A DNA stretch of 15,179 bases, taken from assembly GCA_026786225.1 (NCBI GenBank), contig JAJAYN010000100.1:1-15179 (forward strand). The letters are read 5' to 3'. Numbering within the stretch: position 1 is the stretch's first letter; every line of letters begins with the position of its first letter. This document shows positions 1-7,329 of the stretch, piece after piece. Source of the stretch: Burkholderiales bacterium. GTDB lineage: Bacteria > Pseudomonadota > Gammaproteobacteria > Burkholderiales > Usitatibacteraceae. The translations under genes and the position numbers were made by a program. Under the pieces are notes generated by a model. The model was not told where the DNA came from. It ran no database searches and was given only the letters and a program-made list of their open reading frames with translations.

Positions 1-1
1 C

Positions 2-118
2 AGCCTCGGCGTGGCCGTGTGCATACCGTCCGACCACGCCTCGGTCGCGGCCCTGATTGCGGAAGCGGATGCGGCGCTTTACCGGGCGAAAAACGAGGGG
101 CGGAACCGGGTGCGGTAG
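2..118 (+). CDS. GGDEF-domain protein, C-terminal end only (partial)
   Basis: Only the last 38 codons and the TAG stop are in the window; the frame is open to the left edge. The residues follow the end of a GGDEF (diguanylate cyclase) domain: SLGVAV, then AEADAALYRAKNEGRNRV, matching the family ending in which an SIGVA strand is followed by an AD-ALY-AK-GRN helix. GGDEF domains make cyclic di-GMP from two GTP. The catalytic GGDEF motif lies outside the window, so activity cannot be judged. It converges on the minus-strand gene that ends at 183, with 64 nt between them and no clear terminator hairpin. Confidence 0.85.
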   Translation, partial: SLGVAVCIPSDHASVAALIAEADAALYRAKNEGRNRVR

Positions 119-182
119 CAGACGCACAGACGCCATTTGTTAGCGGTCGTGTTTCGCGTTTCACACACCATCAACTGCCTGA

Positions 183-761
183 CTACTTCTGCGGTACAGC
201 GCCCTCGGCAGGCCATTTGGTGTCACCGACACGCTTGAGCGTCATTTCGAAAAAACGTACCGGTTCCTTGCCTGCCTGAATCCTGTCGCCGACTTCTTTG
301 AAGTCGTTACCCTTGATGGTAGCGGTGTAGCGAATCGTCATTGGTCCTGCGGGAATTTCCCAGACATAGCCATCTGCGGTAGGTGTAATCACGAAGTCGC
401 CGACATTACCCATTGCATGGGCGTGCAGCGTGTAAATGCGGGTGGCCGGGTTGAACGAGATGGTGCCGAACGCGTTAAACGTAACCTTGCCGTCCGGATC
501 GTAGCCCCGACCTTCCAGCACCTTCACCGTGCCGTCCAGAAAGGGGCCGATGCGCTCAGTCTGCGTGATGCTGTGCTTTTCGCCTGACGGCAGGATGGTC
601 CACGCAGGTCCTCGCCATACCCCGTCCATGCCCGCGAGTACCTGCATCGCGGCGCGCTGCGCTGCCATCTGCACGGCAGGATCAGGCGGACCTTGTGCGA
701 TGACGGATGGTGACGACACAAAAGTGAGGAAAAGGAAAGTAATCGCGGCAGATTTGTACAT
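183..761 (-). CDS. exported DUF1579-like protein
   Basis: The 192-residue product begins with a signal peptide (charged MYK start, hydrophobic residues about 5-20, likely cleavage after VIA near residue 22), so it should be periplasmic or secreted. The rest is a single beta-rich domain. It has a GVWRG segment near residue 46, then GEKHSITQTERIGPFLDG, then NPATRIYTLHAHAMG and an EMTLKR strand near the end. This pattern resembles DUF1579/lipocalin-like small exported proteins of unknown function. The start is set by a GGAGAG ribosome site (complement of 768-773) with good spacing to ATG at 759-761. The promoter must lie inside or beyond the palindrome that begins 25 nt upstream. Export is well supported; the family assignment is from memory of the fold pattern and is moderate. 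Confidence 0.75.
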   Translation of the reverse strand: MYKSAAITFLFLTFVSSPSVIAQGPPDPAVQMAAQRAAMQVLAGMDGVWRGPAWTILPSGEKHSITQTERIGPFLDGTVKVLEGRGYDPDGKVTFNAFGTISFNPATRIYTLHAHAMGNVGDFVITPTADGYVWEIPAGPMTIRYTATIKGNDFKEVGDRIQAGKEPVRFFEMTLKRVGDTKWPAEGAVPQK

Positions 762-786
762 TTTTTTCTCTCCGTGGGGTATGGAA

Positions 787-916
787 GGGAACTTCTAATA
801 ACGTCGTTTCCGTTCGTCCTGAGGTATCGAAGGGCCTTGCGACACATGAATAATCAACGACCTGGCATCGGTGTGCTTCGATACCTCAGCACGAACGGAG
901 GTTATTAGACGTTCCC
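787..916. repeat. 130-bp imperfect palindrome (REP/MITE-like element)
   Basis: The arms are 787-832 and 876-916 around a 43-nt centre. The outer parts match as GGGAAC, a short variable piece, then CTAATAAC on the left, with the complement on the right. The inner 23 nt, centred on CTGAGGTATCGAAG, differ at one position between arms. The left arm carries about 5 extra bases. From memory, the TTCGTCCTGAGGTATCGAAG core resembles a short palindrome scattered in many proteobacterial genomes. No transposase or terminal duplication is evident. It sits 25 nt upstream of the DUF1579-like start codon, so it probably contains or displaces that gene's promoter. Confidence 0.8.
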
Positions 917-924
917 GAAGATAG

Positions 925-989
925 AACACGAGCACTGGTGCGGCCCACCAGACATAAACGGCCCGGGAGGCCCGCCGGTGCTTGAGTTT
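925..989. repeat. intergenic hairpin repeat, copy 1 (65 nt)
   Basis: This is the most diverged of three copies of one element (others at 2140-2205 and 4937-5002). Shared features are an AAC-CxAGCA left end, a central CAGACATAAA, CCCGxGAGxxCCGCC, and a GTGCTxGxGTTT right end. The ends pair, and the inner GCGG/CCGC segment pairs. The GTG at 978, which could open the methyltransferase frame, lies inside this copy, which argues against that start. Confidence 0.75.
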
Positions 990-1077
990 AGTCTGAATTT
1001 CGCGGATTCTGGATTTGGTGCAACGCAATTGCTAACGCCGACGAGTCGTTTCACGCTCTTTTATGAAGGTGCCCCAT

Positions 1078-1107
1078 TTGCGCAAAGTCCGGTAAAACGC
1101 CTATATT
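1078..1107 (+). promoter_or_regulatory. candidate sigma-70 promoter for the methyltransferase
   Basis: TTGCGC at 1078-1083 and TATATT at 1102-1107 are separated by 18 nt. The -10 box matches five of six consensus bases and the -35 box three of six. Transcription would start near 1114, downstream of the GTG at 978 and upstream of the GTG at 1137, which supports the shorter protein. Predicted from sequence only. Confidence 0.4.
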
Positions 1108-1136
1108 CACTCCCCATTCAAGAATCGAGTCACAAA

Positions 1137-2072
1137 GTGCCCGAACCCTCATCCGCCGCCGCCATTCATTCGAGTCCCGTCTTGAGCCCCGTCTTGAGCC
1201 CAATTTCGCAGTCCTATAACGGCACGCATACCGTGTTCCGCCTGTTGCGGTGTTCCGGGTGGGGGCCGGAACTGATGAACCTGGGTTATTTCCCGCACAG
1301 GGGCTGGCTGGGATTGCCCGGAAATCTGCTGGTCAGTCTTGCAGGTCGGCAACAGCAACTCGCCATGGAGGCGATCAAGCACCTGGATGTGAAGCCTGGC
1401 GATCACGTGATCGACATCGCCTGCGGACACGGTGGCGCTGCATATATCCTGAAATGTTCGACGCCTGCAGCGCGCGTGTCGGGCATCGATCTGCTGGCCG
1501 AAAACATCCTGCTCGCCAACGATATGTTTCCGCGCATCGACGGGCTCAGCTTCGCACAGGGTAACGCGCAGGATTTGCCGATGGCAGATCAGTCGGTGGA
1601 ACGCGCGCTGTGTTGCGAGGCCGCATTTCATTTTCCGGACAAGGCGCAGTTTTTGCGCGAAGCGGCGCGTGTGCTTAAGCCGGGCGGGCGGCTGGTGGTG
1701 GTCGATTTTGTTTGGCGATCCGCAGAGAGCCGCGCGATCAGGGACCACGAACTTGCCCGACATGTGCGCGACGTCTGGCAATGGGACGACCTGTTCACGG
1801 AAGCGGAGTACCACGCGGCGGGCACGGCGGCGGGTTTGCGGCTTGCGCGGGAAGTGGACTGGACGAATCATGTGACGCGACCGCTGCAGGAGATTTTTGA
1901 GGCTGACGTCTGGCTGGCGCAGCGGTCCTGGGGCCGGCGCGTGCTGCACGACTTCCAGCCGTTGACGCGCCATTTTTCCGACGCCGACTGGGCCGCTGTT
2001 GCCTACACCGCCGCCGCGCATCGATTCGTTCAGCAGCACTCGCGCTACAAGGTGTTCGTGTTCGACAAATAG
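1137..2072 (+). CDS. class I SAM-dependent methyltransferase
   Basis: Start GTG 1137 gives 311 residues. The frame stays open back to 978, but that part overlaps an intergenic repeat and a likely promoter. The conserved region begins around residue 27 with a YNGTHTVFRLLR segment and GWGPELMNLGYF. Motif I, VIDIACGHGG (residues 91-100), is the glycine-rich S-adenosylmethionine loop. SGIDLL (about 115-120) supplies the acidic ribose contact, GNAQDLPM (about 142-149) is the adenine-loop region, and LKPGGRLVVVDF (about 180-191) is the post-core strand. This is a cytosolic small-molecule methyltransferase pattern, of the kind that acts on lipids, quinones or natural products; the substrate is not readable. 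A 12-bp tandem duplication at 1176-1199 lies in the low-complexity N-terminus. The ribosome site is weak. Confidence 0.82.
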   Translation: MPEPSSAAAIHSSPVLSPVLSPISQSYNGTHTVFRLLRCSGWGPELMNLGYFPHRGWLGLPGNLLVSLAGRQQQLAMEAIKHLDVKPGDHVIDIACGHGGAAYILKCSTPAARVSGIDLLAENILLANDMFPRIDGLSFAQGNAQDLPMADQSVERALCCEAAFHFPDKAQFLREAARVLKPGGRLVVVDFVWRSAESRAIRDHELARHVRDVWQWDDLFTEAEYHAAGTAAGLRLAREVDWTNHVTRPLQEIFEADVWLAQRSWGRRVLHDFQPLTRHFSDADWAAVAYTAAAHRFVQQHSRYKVFVFDK

Positions 2073-2139
2073 GCTTCACGACACTTTTGGTAGGAAGACG
2101 CTGACTGTCGACATGCGCGATTACCAGCAAAAAATGCGC

Positions 2140-2205
2140 AAACTCCAGCATCGGCGCGCCTCGCAGGCATAAAATGCCCGGAAAACCGCGCCTGCGCTAG
2201 AGTTT
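2140..2205. repeat. intergenic hairpin repeat, copy 2 (66 nt), possible terminator
   Basis: The outer ends AAACTC and GAGTTT pair, GGCGCG pairs with CGCGCC, and the centre GGCATAAAATGCC is a perfect small hairpin. It matches copy 3 (4937-5002) at 50 of 66 positions without gaps by my count. The right end runs into TTTTTATTT, so on the plus strand it could act as a rho-independent terminator for the methyltransferase that ends 67 nt upstream. The next gene starts 43 nt later. Confidence 0.8.
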
Positions 2206-2248
2206 TTATTTAATATCGCCATTTTACGCAAAAACCGCGAGGCCCATC

Positions 2249-2518
2249 ATGTGCAGGAATATCAAACCGCTTTTCAATTTCGAACCGCCTGTCACGCATG
2301 ATGAAATTCGCGCGGCATCGTTGCAATTCGTGCGCAAGGTGAGCGGTTTCAACACGCCATCCAACGCCAACGAAGCCGCATTCATGGCGGCCATCGAGCA
2401 GATCGCCGCTGTATCCGCTACGTTGCTCAACGCGCTGCAGACCGATGCGGCGCCGAAGAATCGTGACGACAAGGCGGCCAAGGCGCGCATGCGCTATGTG
2501 CAGCGTTTTCCGGCGTAG
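2249..2518 (+). CDS. DUF2277 family protein
   Basis: The 89-residue product opens with MCRNIKPLFNFEPPVTHDE and continues with EIRAASLQFVRKVSGFN, the recognised start of DUF2277 proteins, small conserved bacterial proteins of unknown function. Length and start fit the family. A GAGG at 2238-2241 precedes the ATG with about 7 nt spacing. The C-terminus is basic (KAAKARMRYVQRF). There is no signal peptide, so it is cytosolic. The stop is 7 nt before the start of the epimerase-like gene, so the two are probably one transcript. Confidence 0.88.
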   Translation: MCRNIKPLFNFEPPVTHDEIRAASLQFVRKVSGFNTPSNANEAAFMAAIEQIAAVSATLLNALQTDAAPKNRDDKAAKARMRYVQRFPA

Positions 2519-2525
2519 CGAGAAC

Positions 2526-3575
2526 ATGCTTTCCATCCTCATCCTCGGCGGCACCGGCTTTATTGGCACCACGCAAGTTCGCTACGCGCTGGCACGCGGT
2601 CATCGCGTCAGCGTTTTCAATCGCGGCACCGATGCGGAAAAACTGCCGGAAGGTATTGAGTTGCTGACCGGTGACCGGGACACCAACGACTACGCTTCGA
2701 TCAAGGGACGCACCTGGGACGTGTGCATCGATGTTCCGGCCCGGGTGCCGCATTGGGTGCGCGATGCCGGTGTCGTGCTCAAAGGGCAGGTGGGTCAATA
2801 CATTTATGTGTCGACCGTGTCGGTGTATGCAAACAATGCCGAGCCCGGACAGGATGAATCTGCCGCGCGCAGCCGATATACCGGCGCAGACCCGATGGCG
2901 GAAACCGCGCTCAGTGCGAGTCAGAATATGTCGATGTATGGCGCATTGAAAGCGCTGTGTGAAGACGAGGTAAATAAAGCCTTCACCGGCATCGCCACCA
3001 TCGTTCGGCCCGGTTTGATTGTCGGTCCTGGCGATAAAACCGACCGCTTTACCTACTGGCCCGTGCGCATCGCACGCGGCGGCGACGTGCTGACGCCACC
3101 GTTGACCGAGCCCGTGCAATTTATCGATGCGCGCGATCTCGGTGAATGGACGATCCGGCTTGCCGAAGAGCGAACCTTTGGCACGTTCAATGCCAATGGA
3201 CCGGCACAGCCGCTCACCTTCGGGAGGCTACTGGCGTGCGCGGTTGACGTCACGAAAAGTAATGCGCGCCTGCGCGAAGTGACGACGGCGTTTCTGCGTG
3301 CGCACGGCATCGAACCCTGGAGTGATCTGCCAGTGTGGATTCCGAGTGACGGCGAATCCGGTGGCTCGCACCGGCGCAGTATTTCCGCGGCAATTGCGGC
3401 GGGGCTGACGTTTCGGCCACTGGCGACGACCATTGCCGACACACTGGCGTGGCACATGACACGTCCAACCGAACAGCGCGAAACGATGCGCGCGGGACTG
3501 ACTGCCGACCGCGAGCGGTCTTTATTGGATATGCTTCAACGAGGCGATGAAGCAGATCTTGGCGATGCGAAATGA
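2526..3575 (+). CDS. NAD-dependent epimerase/dehydratase-like (extended SDR) protein
   Basis: The 349-residue product has a Rossmann dinucleotide loop GGTGFIG at residues 8-14, a GDRD turn at about 49-52, a YVSTVSVYA strand at about 94-102 carrying the catalytic-type Ser/Thr, and YGALK at 138-142 (the YxxxK pair). DARDLGEW near 201-208 is typical of the CSP41/isoflavone-reductase-like branch of extended SDRs. It probably binds NAD(P) and may act on a nucleotide sugar or another small molecule; the substrate is unknown. ATG 2526 is chosen over the earlier in-frame start at 2445 because it begins exactly at the Rossmann strand (MLSILILGG) and avoids overlap with DUF2277. The ribosome site is weak, consistent with translation coupled to the gene 7 nt upstream. 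Confidence 0.87.
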   Translation: MLSILILGGTGFIGTTQVRYALARGHRVSVFNRGTDAEKLPEGIELLTGDRDTNDYASIKGRTWDVCIDVPARVPHWVRDAGVVLKGQVGQYIYVSTVSVYANNAEPGQDESAARSRYTGADPMAETALSASQNMSMYGALKALCEDEVNKAFTGIATIVRPGLIVGPGDKTDRFTYWPVRIARGGDVLTPPLTEPVQFIDARDLGEWTIRLAEERTFGTFNANGPAQPLTFGRLLACAVDVTKSNARLREVTTAFLRAHGIEPWSDLPVWIPSDGESGGSHRRSISAAIAAGLTFRPLATTIADTLAWHMTRPTEQRETMRAGLTADRERSLLDMLQRGDEADLGDAK

Positions 3576-3640
3576 GTGTCCCACGTGTCCGTCATTTGGC
3601 TCAAAAGGCGCTGCGTTTTCCAGCGCACTAGCACCCGAAT

Positions 3641-3665
3641 AAATCCACGACCCGCATGGATTTTT
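3641..3665 (+). terminator. candidate rho-independent terminator
   Basis: AAATCCA (3641-3647) pairs with TGGATTT (3657-3663) across a 9-nt loop and runs into five T residues (3661-3665). It lies 65 nt after the epimerase-like gene and 20 nt before the next start codon. The stem is short and AT-rich, so efficiency is doubtful. Confidence 0.4.
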
Positions 3666-3685
3666 CACATCATCGGAGGTCCCAC

Positions 3686-4192
3686 ATGAACGCGATACAT
3701 GAAGCCGGTGGCAACGACACGAAGGCCATTGTCACCGCATGGCTTGCTGCGAGTGCGTTCGATATCCTCGCCGCGTTCGCCTATGCCATCGCGAATGGCG
3801 GCACCGCGCCAGGCGTGTTGCGTGCCGTTGCCAGCGGCTTACTCGGCAACAAGGTCATCGGCGGCGGCTGGGACATCGCGATGATCGGTCTGGCGCTGCA
3901 TTTCGCGATCATGTTCGGCATCGTGCTGGTGTTCTGGACGGCGAGCCGATTCATCCCGTTTCTTCTTGCGCGGCCAGACATCGTCGGCCCGGCGTATGGC
4001 GTCGCGGTCTACGCGGTCATGAATCTCGTCGTGTTGCCACTTTCAGCCATCATCTTCAAGCCGAATTATTCGTGGACACCCTTGCTGATCGGCATTGCCA
4101 CGCACATGATTTGTGTCGGTCTGCCGATCGCGCTTGTCTTTCATCGTTACGGGCGACGTGGCCGGCCGGGCAGCAGTGCTGCAAACGCATAG
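3686..4192 (+). CDS. four-helix inner membrane protein, unknown function
   Basis: The start is ATG 3686, preceded by GGAGG at 3675-3679 with 6 nt spacing. An in-frame ATG 30 nt upstream falls inside the terminator-like hairpin and has no ribosome site. The 168-residue product has about four membrane segments, near residues 16-37, 62-87, 100-122 and 130-152, and ends in a basic tail (RYGRRGRPG) likely in the cytoplasm. No catalytic motif or transporter signature is visible. I do not recognise a named family. The clear ribosome site and consistent hydrophobic pattern make it a real gene. Confidence 0.75.
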   Translation: MNAIHEAGGNDTKAIVTAWLAASAFDILAAFAYAIANGGTAPGVLRAVASGLLGNKVIGGGWDIAMIGLALHFAIMFGIVLVFWTASRFIPFLLARPDIVGPAYGVAVYAVMNLVVLPLSAIIFKPNYSWTPLLIGIATHMICVGLPIALVFHRYGRRGRPGSSAANA

Positions 4193-4307
4193 AGATAACC
4201 GCCTTAGTGCATGGTGAAAGCACTCGCCCGGCGTGAAAAACACTGCGATGAATCATCGCCGCCGCTGCGTTTCCACGGATAATCACGCATCGAAAACGGA
4301 GTTCACC

Positions 4308-4877
4308 ATGCATAGATTATTTTTGATATTCGCCTTTTTCCTTTCCAGCCTCGCCGTCGCCGCGCCGCTCGAATACGAGATCGATCCCAGTCACACCTAC
4401 CCGAGCTTCGAAGCTGACCATATGGGTATCTCGGTCTGGCGCGGGAAGTTCAACAAGAACAGCGGCAAGGTTTTCCTGGATAAGGAAAAAGGCGAGGGCA
4501 GGGTGGAGATTGTGATCGATCTGGACAGCGTCGATTTCGGACACCCGGCAATGAATACCTGGGCGCGTGGCGAGAGCCTTTTTGATACGGGCAGATTTCC
4601 GCCTGCTACCTATACGGGCAAGCTGGCGGGCTTCGTTGCGGGTGCGCCGACCATGGTGACCGGCCAGTTGAGCCTGCACGGCGTCACCCGCCTGCTGGAC
4701 CTGAAAATAAATTCATTCAAATGCATTCCCCACCCGTTGCACAAGCGCGAAATCTGCGGGGCTGACGCGACGACGACATTTAATCGCGACGACTTCGGCC
4801 TGGATGCGGGCAAGTCGTTTCGCTTTCGTATGGATGTCACGCTGCGGATTCAGGTCGAGGCGGTGGCGGTGAAGTGA
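4308..4877 (+). CDS. YceI-family exported lipid-binding-like protein
   Basis: The start is ATG 4308, with GGAG a few bases upstream at 4298-4301. The in-frame ATG at 4233 would bury the signal peptide behind 25 residues. Residues 1-18 form a signal peptide ending AVA, so the 189-residue precursor is periplasmic. The mature part follows the YceI pattern: YEIDPSHTYPSFEADHMG, then WRGKFNKNSGKV, then FDTGRFPPATYTG and GQLSLHGVTRLLDL. YceI proteins are lipocalin-like barrels that bind isoprenoid-type lipids. Two cysteines (139 and 150) flank a short loop and may form a disulfide, as in many family members. Length fits the family. A 59-nt gap separates it from hairpin copy 3. Confidence 0.9.
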   Translation: MHRLFLIFAFFLSSLAVAAPLEYEIDPSHTYPSFEADHMGISVWRGKFNKNSGKVFLDKEKGEGRVEIVIDLDSVDFGHPAMNTWARGESLFDTGRFPPATYTGKLAGFVAGAPTMVTGQLSLHGVTRLLDLKINSFKCIPHPLHKREICGADATTTFNRDDFGLDAGKSFRFRMDVTLRIQVEAVAVK

Positions 4878-4936
4878 TATTCACTGCTGGTTCTACCGCG
4901 ACGACATTGCAGGGCACCAAGCCGCATAAAAACATC

Positions 4937-5002
4937 AAACACCAGCATCCGCGGACCTCGCAGACATAAAATGTCCCGTGAGCTCCGCCAGTGCTGGTGT
5001 TT
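4937..5002. repeat. intergenic hairpin repeat, copy 3 (66 nt)
   Basis: This is the best-paired copy. AAACACCAGCA pairs with TGCTGGTGTTT, GCGGACCTCGC pairs with GTGAGCTCCGC apart from one C-C mismatch and one G-T pair, and GACATAAAATGTC closes the top. Compared with copy 2, position 5/62 changes from T-A to A-T and position 28/38 from G-C to A-T, so pairing is kept. It lies between the YceI-like gene and the aminotransferase gene. No long T run follows on the plus strand; on the minus strand TTTGATGTTTTTA follows. Confidence 0.82.
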
Positions 5003-5047
5003 GGCAATTTCACCACCCATTTTTTCTTCTGATTAACAGACAACCGC

Positions 5048-6283
5048 ATGAAGCCACTGCACCTGCCCAGCATCCGCGCCGCGTTCCCGGCGCTCGCATC
5101 CGATTGCGTGTATCTGGATAACGCCGGCGGCTCGCAGGTTCTGCGCCGCGTGGCCGATCGCATCCATGATTATCTGTTGACGACGAGCGTGCAGCTCGGT
5201 GCCAGCTATGCACAATCGCAGCGCGCTTCGGAGAGAGTGCTGGCTGCGCGACGTGCGGTGGCGGAGATGATCAACGCCGCGCATGAAGATGAAGTGGTGA
5301 TGGGCGCCGCCACGACGGCGCTGATGTTTATTCTCACGCAGGCGCTTCTGCCCGGCATCAAGCCAGGTGACGAAATCATCGTCACCAATACCGATCACGA
5401 AGCCAATATTGGCGGCTGGATGCGATTGCAACAGGCCGGCGCAGTGATCAAGATATGGGAAGTGAATTGCGACAGCTTGATGCTCGAACTGGCTGACCTC
5501 GACAAGCTTTTGACCGCGCGCACGACGTGGGTGGCGATGACGCATGCATCGAACGTGCTGGGCAGCGTAAACCCCGTCGCGGAGGTTGCGCGTCGCGTGC
5601 ATGCGCTGGGCGGGCGTTTGTGTGTGGACGGCGTTGCCTATGCGCCGCACCGGCTCGTTGATGTACAGGCCAGCGATGCGGATATTTATGTGTTCAGTTT
5701 TTACAAGGTCTTCGGACCACATTACGCAGTGCTGTGGGGGCGGCGCGAGTTACTGTTGTCTCTCCCCAGCCTCAATCACTACTTTATCGGCCCCGAAGTG
5801 CTGCCCTACAAGCTGCAGCCCGGCAATGTGAATTTCGAATTGTCGTGGGGTTGCGCGGGAATCGGCGAGTATCTTCAAGAGGTGGGGTCGTCGTTGGGTG
5901 CGCTCGGGTCGGGGCGCCAGCGCATGCAGGCCGCGTTCGATGCGTTCGCGCATCATGAGGATCAACTTGCCGAACAACTGCTTTCGTATTTGCGCAGCAA
6001 GCCCGGCGTGCGCATCATCGGCCACGACCGCGTCACCGACGGCAATCGCATGCCGACCATCAGCTTCGTCGTCGCGGGCCAGCAAAGCGAAGCCATCGTG
6101 CGCCACGTGGATAAGTCCGGTATTGGTATTCGCTTCGGCGATTTTTACGCACGTCGGCTCATCGAAGCACTAGACCTGCAAACGCAGGGCGGGGTGGTGC
6201 GGGTGTCGATGGCGCACTACAACACCGCCGAAGAAATCGCCCGCCTGATTGGGTGCCTTGAAGCGTGTGTTTCGCGACGATAA
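5048..6283 (+). CDS. class V aminotransferase / cysteine desulfurase-like PLP enzyme
   Basis: The 411-residue product starts LPSIRAAFPAL, then VYLDNAGGSQ, the usual opening of the cysteine-desulfurase-like family (the VC1184-type group). GAATTAL (86-92) is the phosphate-binding region, DHEAN (116-120) carries the ring-stacking histidine 117, and CVDGVAYAPH (192-201) carries the aspartate 194 that contacts the pyridine nitrogen. FSFYKVFGPH places the PLP Schiff-base lysine at 220. Length is typical. Family members may remove sulfur from cysteine or act on other amino acids; the reaction is not determined. No Fe-S scaffold or sulfur-carrier gene is adjacent. No clear ribosome site precedes ATG 5048, but the conserved N-terminus starts there. 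Confidence 0.88.
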   Translation: MKPLHLPSIRAAFPALASDCVYLDNAGGSQVLRRVADRIHDYLLTTSVQLGASYAQSQRASERVLAARRAVAEMINAAHEDEVVMGAATTALMFILTQALLPGIKPGDEIIVTNTDHEANIGGWMRLQQAGAVIKIWEVNCDSLMLELADLDKLLTARTTWVAMTHASNVLGSVNPVAEVARRVHALGGRLCVDGVAYAPHRLVDVQASDADIYVFSFYKVFGPHYAVLWGRRELLLSLPSLNHYFIGPEVLPYKLQPGNVNFELSWGCAGIGEYLQEVGSSLGALGSGRQRMQAAFDAFAHHEDQLAEQLLSYLRSKPGVRIIGHDRVTDGNRMPTISFVVAGQQSEAIVRHVDKSGIGIRFGDFYARRLIEALDLQTQGGVVRVSMAHYNTAEEIARLIGCLEACVSRR

Positions 6284-6514
6284 ACGCGTCAGTTTCCGGC
6301 ACACCACCCGCATAGGTGTCGGCGAAGCGAGAGTCAACGCATCGTCAACAATGCGGGCAATTCAATACAAAAAAATAAACGACATCTCCTACGCGCGCAG
6401 GTAGGGACAGCAAGCAGACAGACGCTCAATAGTGTGGAACAAGGGCGCGATTGCAATCGGCGTTGCGTCTGCAAATTCAAAAATGTAACGTCGGGCGAAA
6501 AATCAGGGGGAGCG

Positions 6515-6709
6515 ATGGACGCAACAACATTTTTCTGGTATCTGGGCCAGACGCTAAGCCTCTTCGGGCTTGCTGCTGGTGCTGTTCTCACCTTTCTGGC
6601 CGACGAGCCGTTCTACGGACGCCATAAGGATCGACCGAGGGCACCCTATTCGCGCCCTGAAGCACATGCGCCGATGAATCATCGTTTGTTGCTGGAGGCG
6701 GAGTGGTAA
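6515..6709 (+). CDS. small single-span membrane protein, 64 residues
   Basis: ATG 6515 has a purine-rich site AGGGGGAG (6505-6512) directly upstream. The product has one hydrophobic segment (about residues 7-28, WYLGQTLSLFGLAAGAVL) followed by a short basic, proline-rich tail. No family is recognised. The ribosome site and transmembrane pattern support a real gene, but an overlapping minus-strand frame (6588-6809) also has protein-like sequence in its upstream half. Confidence is therefore moderate. Confidence 0.5.
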   Translation: MDATTFFWYLGQTLSLFGLAAGAVLTFLADEPFYGRHKDRPRAPYSRPEAHAPMNHRLLLEAEW

Positions 6710-6885
6710 AGGCGGCGTGCATCAGGTTAGCCGCAACGTTTTGGTTGTAGCCGAGTTTTCGGGTCTCTTTGCGCCACAGGTCATTCAAGAGCTCAATCTG
6801 GCGCGGCATGTATCGCCAGGAAGATTACAGCAGAGCACTGATAGTCGGTGCAACATCTCTCGACATCAATCAGCAGGAGGGCGTC

Positions 6886-7329
6886 ATGAAACCGTCGATC
6901 CAACGCTCGCAAGTGCTCATACCATCGAAACGTGTTGCACCTGTTCCTGCGGCTCTGTTCGCAGCGTTGATGGCGATCACTGGCATCGCCTTTTCCGAAG
7001 CGTTGGGGCCAACTGTCGCCAAGGGTGCAAGTACCAAGGCACTTGGAAGTATTGACCTCTCGACCGAGATTGATGGACTTTCAGGCCGTCAGCTCCGCGC
7101 CCGCTTGGTCGCCATTGAACCTGGCGGTCACCTGGCCGCACACAGCCACAGGGACAGGCCGACGATGGAGTACGTCGTCCAAGGGAATGTGATCGAGATC
7201 CGCAATGGCGTCGAGATTCCACATGGGCCAGGCGAAATGGTGATAGCAACGCGCGAGGTTTCGCACTGGTGGGAAAACCGTGGCACAACGACTGTTTTGC
7301 TTCTGCCCGTCGACATCTTCAAGCCGTAG
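6886..7329 (+). CDS. membrane-anchored cupin-domain protein
   Basis: ATG 6886 follows a strong AGGAGG (6875-6880) with 5 nt spacing, so the longer in-frame start at 6769 is rejected. The 147-residue product has a hydrophobic stretch at about residues 20-40, an uncleaved anchor or signal peptide, placing the cupin domain in the periplasm. Cupin motif 1 is at 80-100, with His86, His88 and Glu95 and the closing YVVQG. Motif 2 is at about 112-131, PHGPGEMV followed by His127 and Asn131. These four side chains would bind a divalent metal. The histidine-to-glutamate gap is slightly longer than the textbook motif. The substrate is unknown. It lies 176 nt after the small membrane gene. Confidence 0.8.
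   Translation: MKPSIQRSQVLIPSKRVAPVPAALFAALMAITGIAFSEALGPTVAKGASTKALGSIDLSTEIDGLSGRQLRARLVAIEPGGHLAAHSHRDRPTMEYVVQGNVIEIRNGVEIPHGPGEMVIATREVSHWWENRGTTTVLLLPVDIFKP

Noticed and set aside
978..1136. Longer methyltransferase start at GTG 978
   Set aside because: It lies inside hairpin copy 1 and upstream of the likely promoter, and the added residues are not family-like.
1149..2039. 296-residue minus-strand frame opposite the methyltransferase
   Set aside because: It is antisense to a clear SAM methyltransferase, rich in arginine and histidine with no motif or ribosome site; a shadow of GC-rich coding sequence.
3607..3630. GCGCTG/CAGCGC hairpin after the epimerase-like gene
   Set aside because: Six-bp stem with no T run on the plus strand; the following AAATCCA/TGGATTT hairpin with a T run is a better candidate.
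6307..6357. CCCGCAT/ATGCGGG pair after the aminotransferase gene
   Set aside because: The loop is 37 nt and no T run follows, so neither a terminator nor a riboswitch can be supported.
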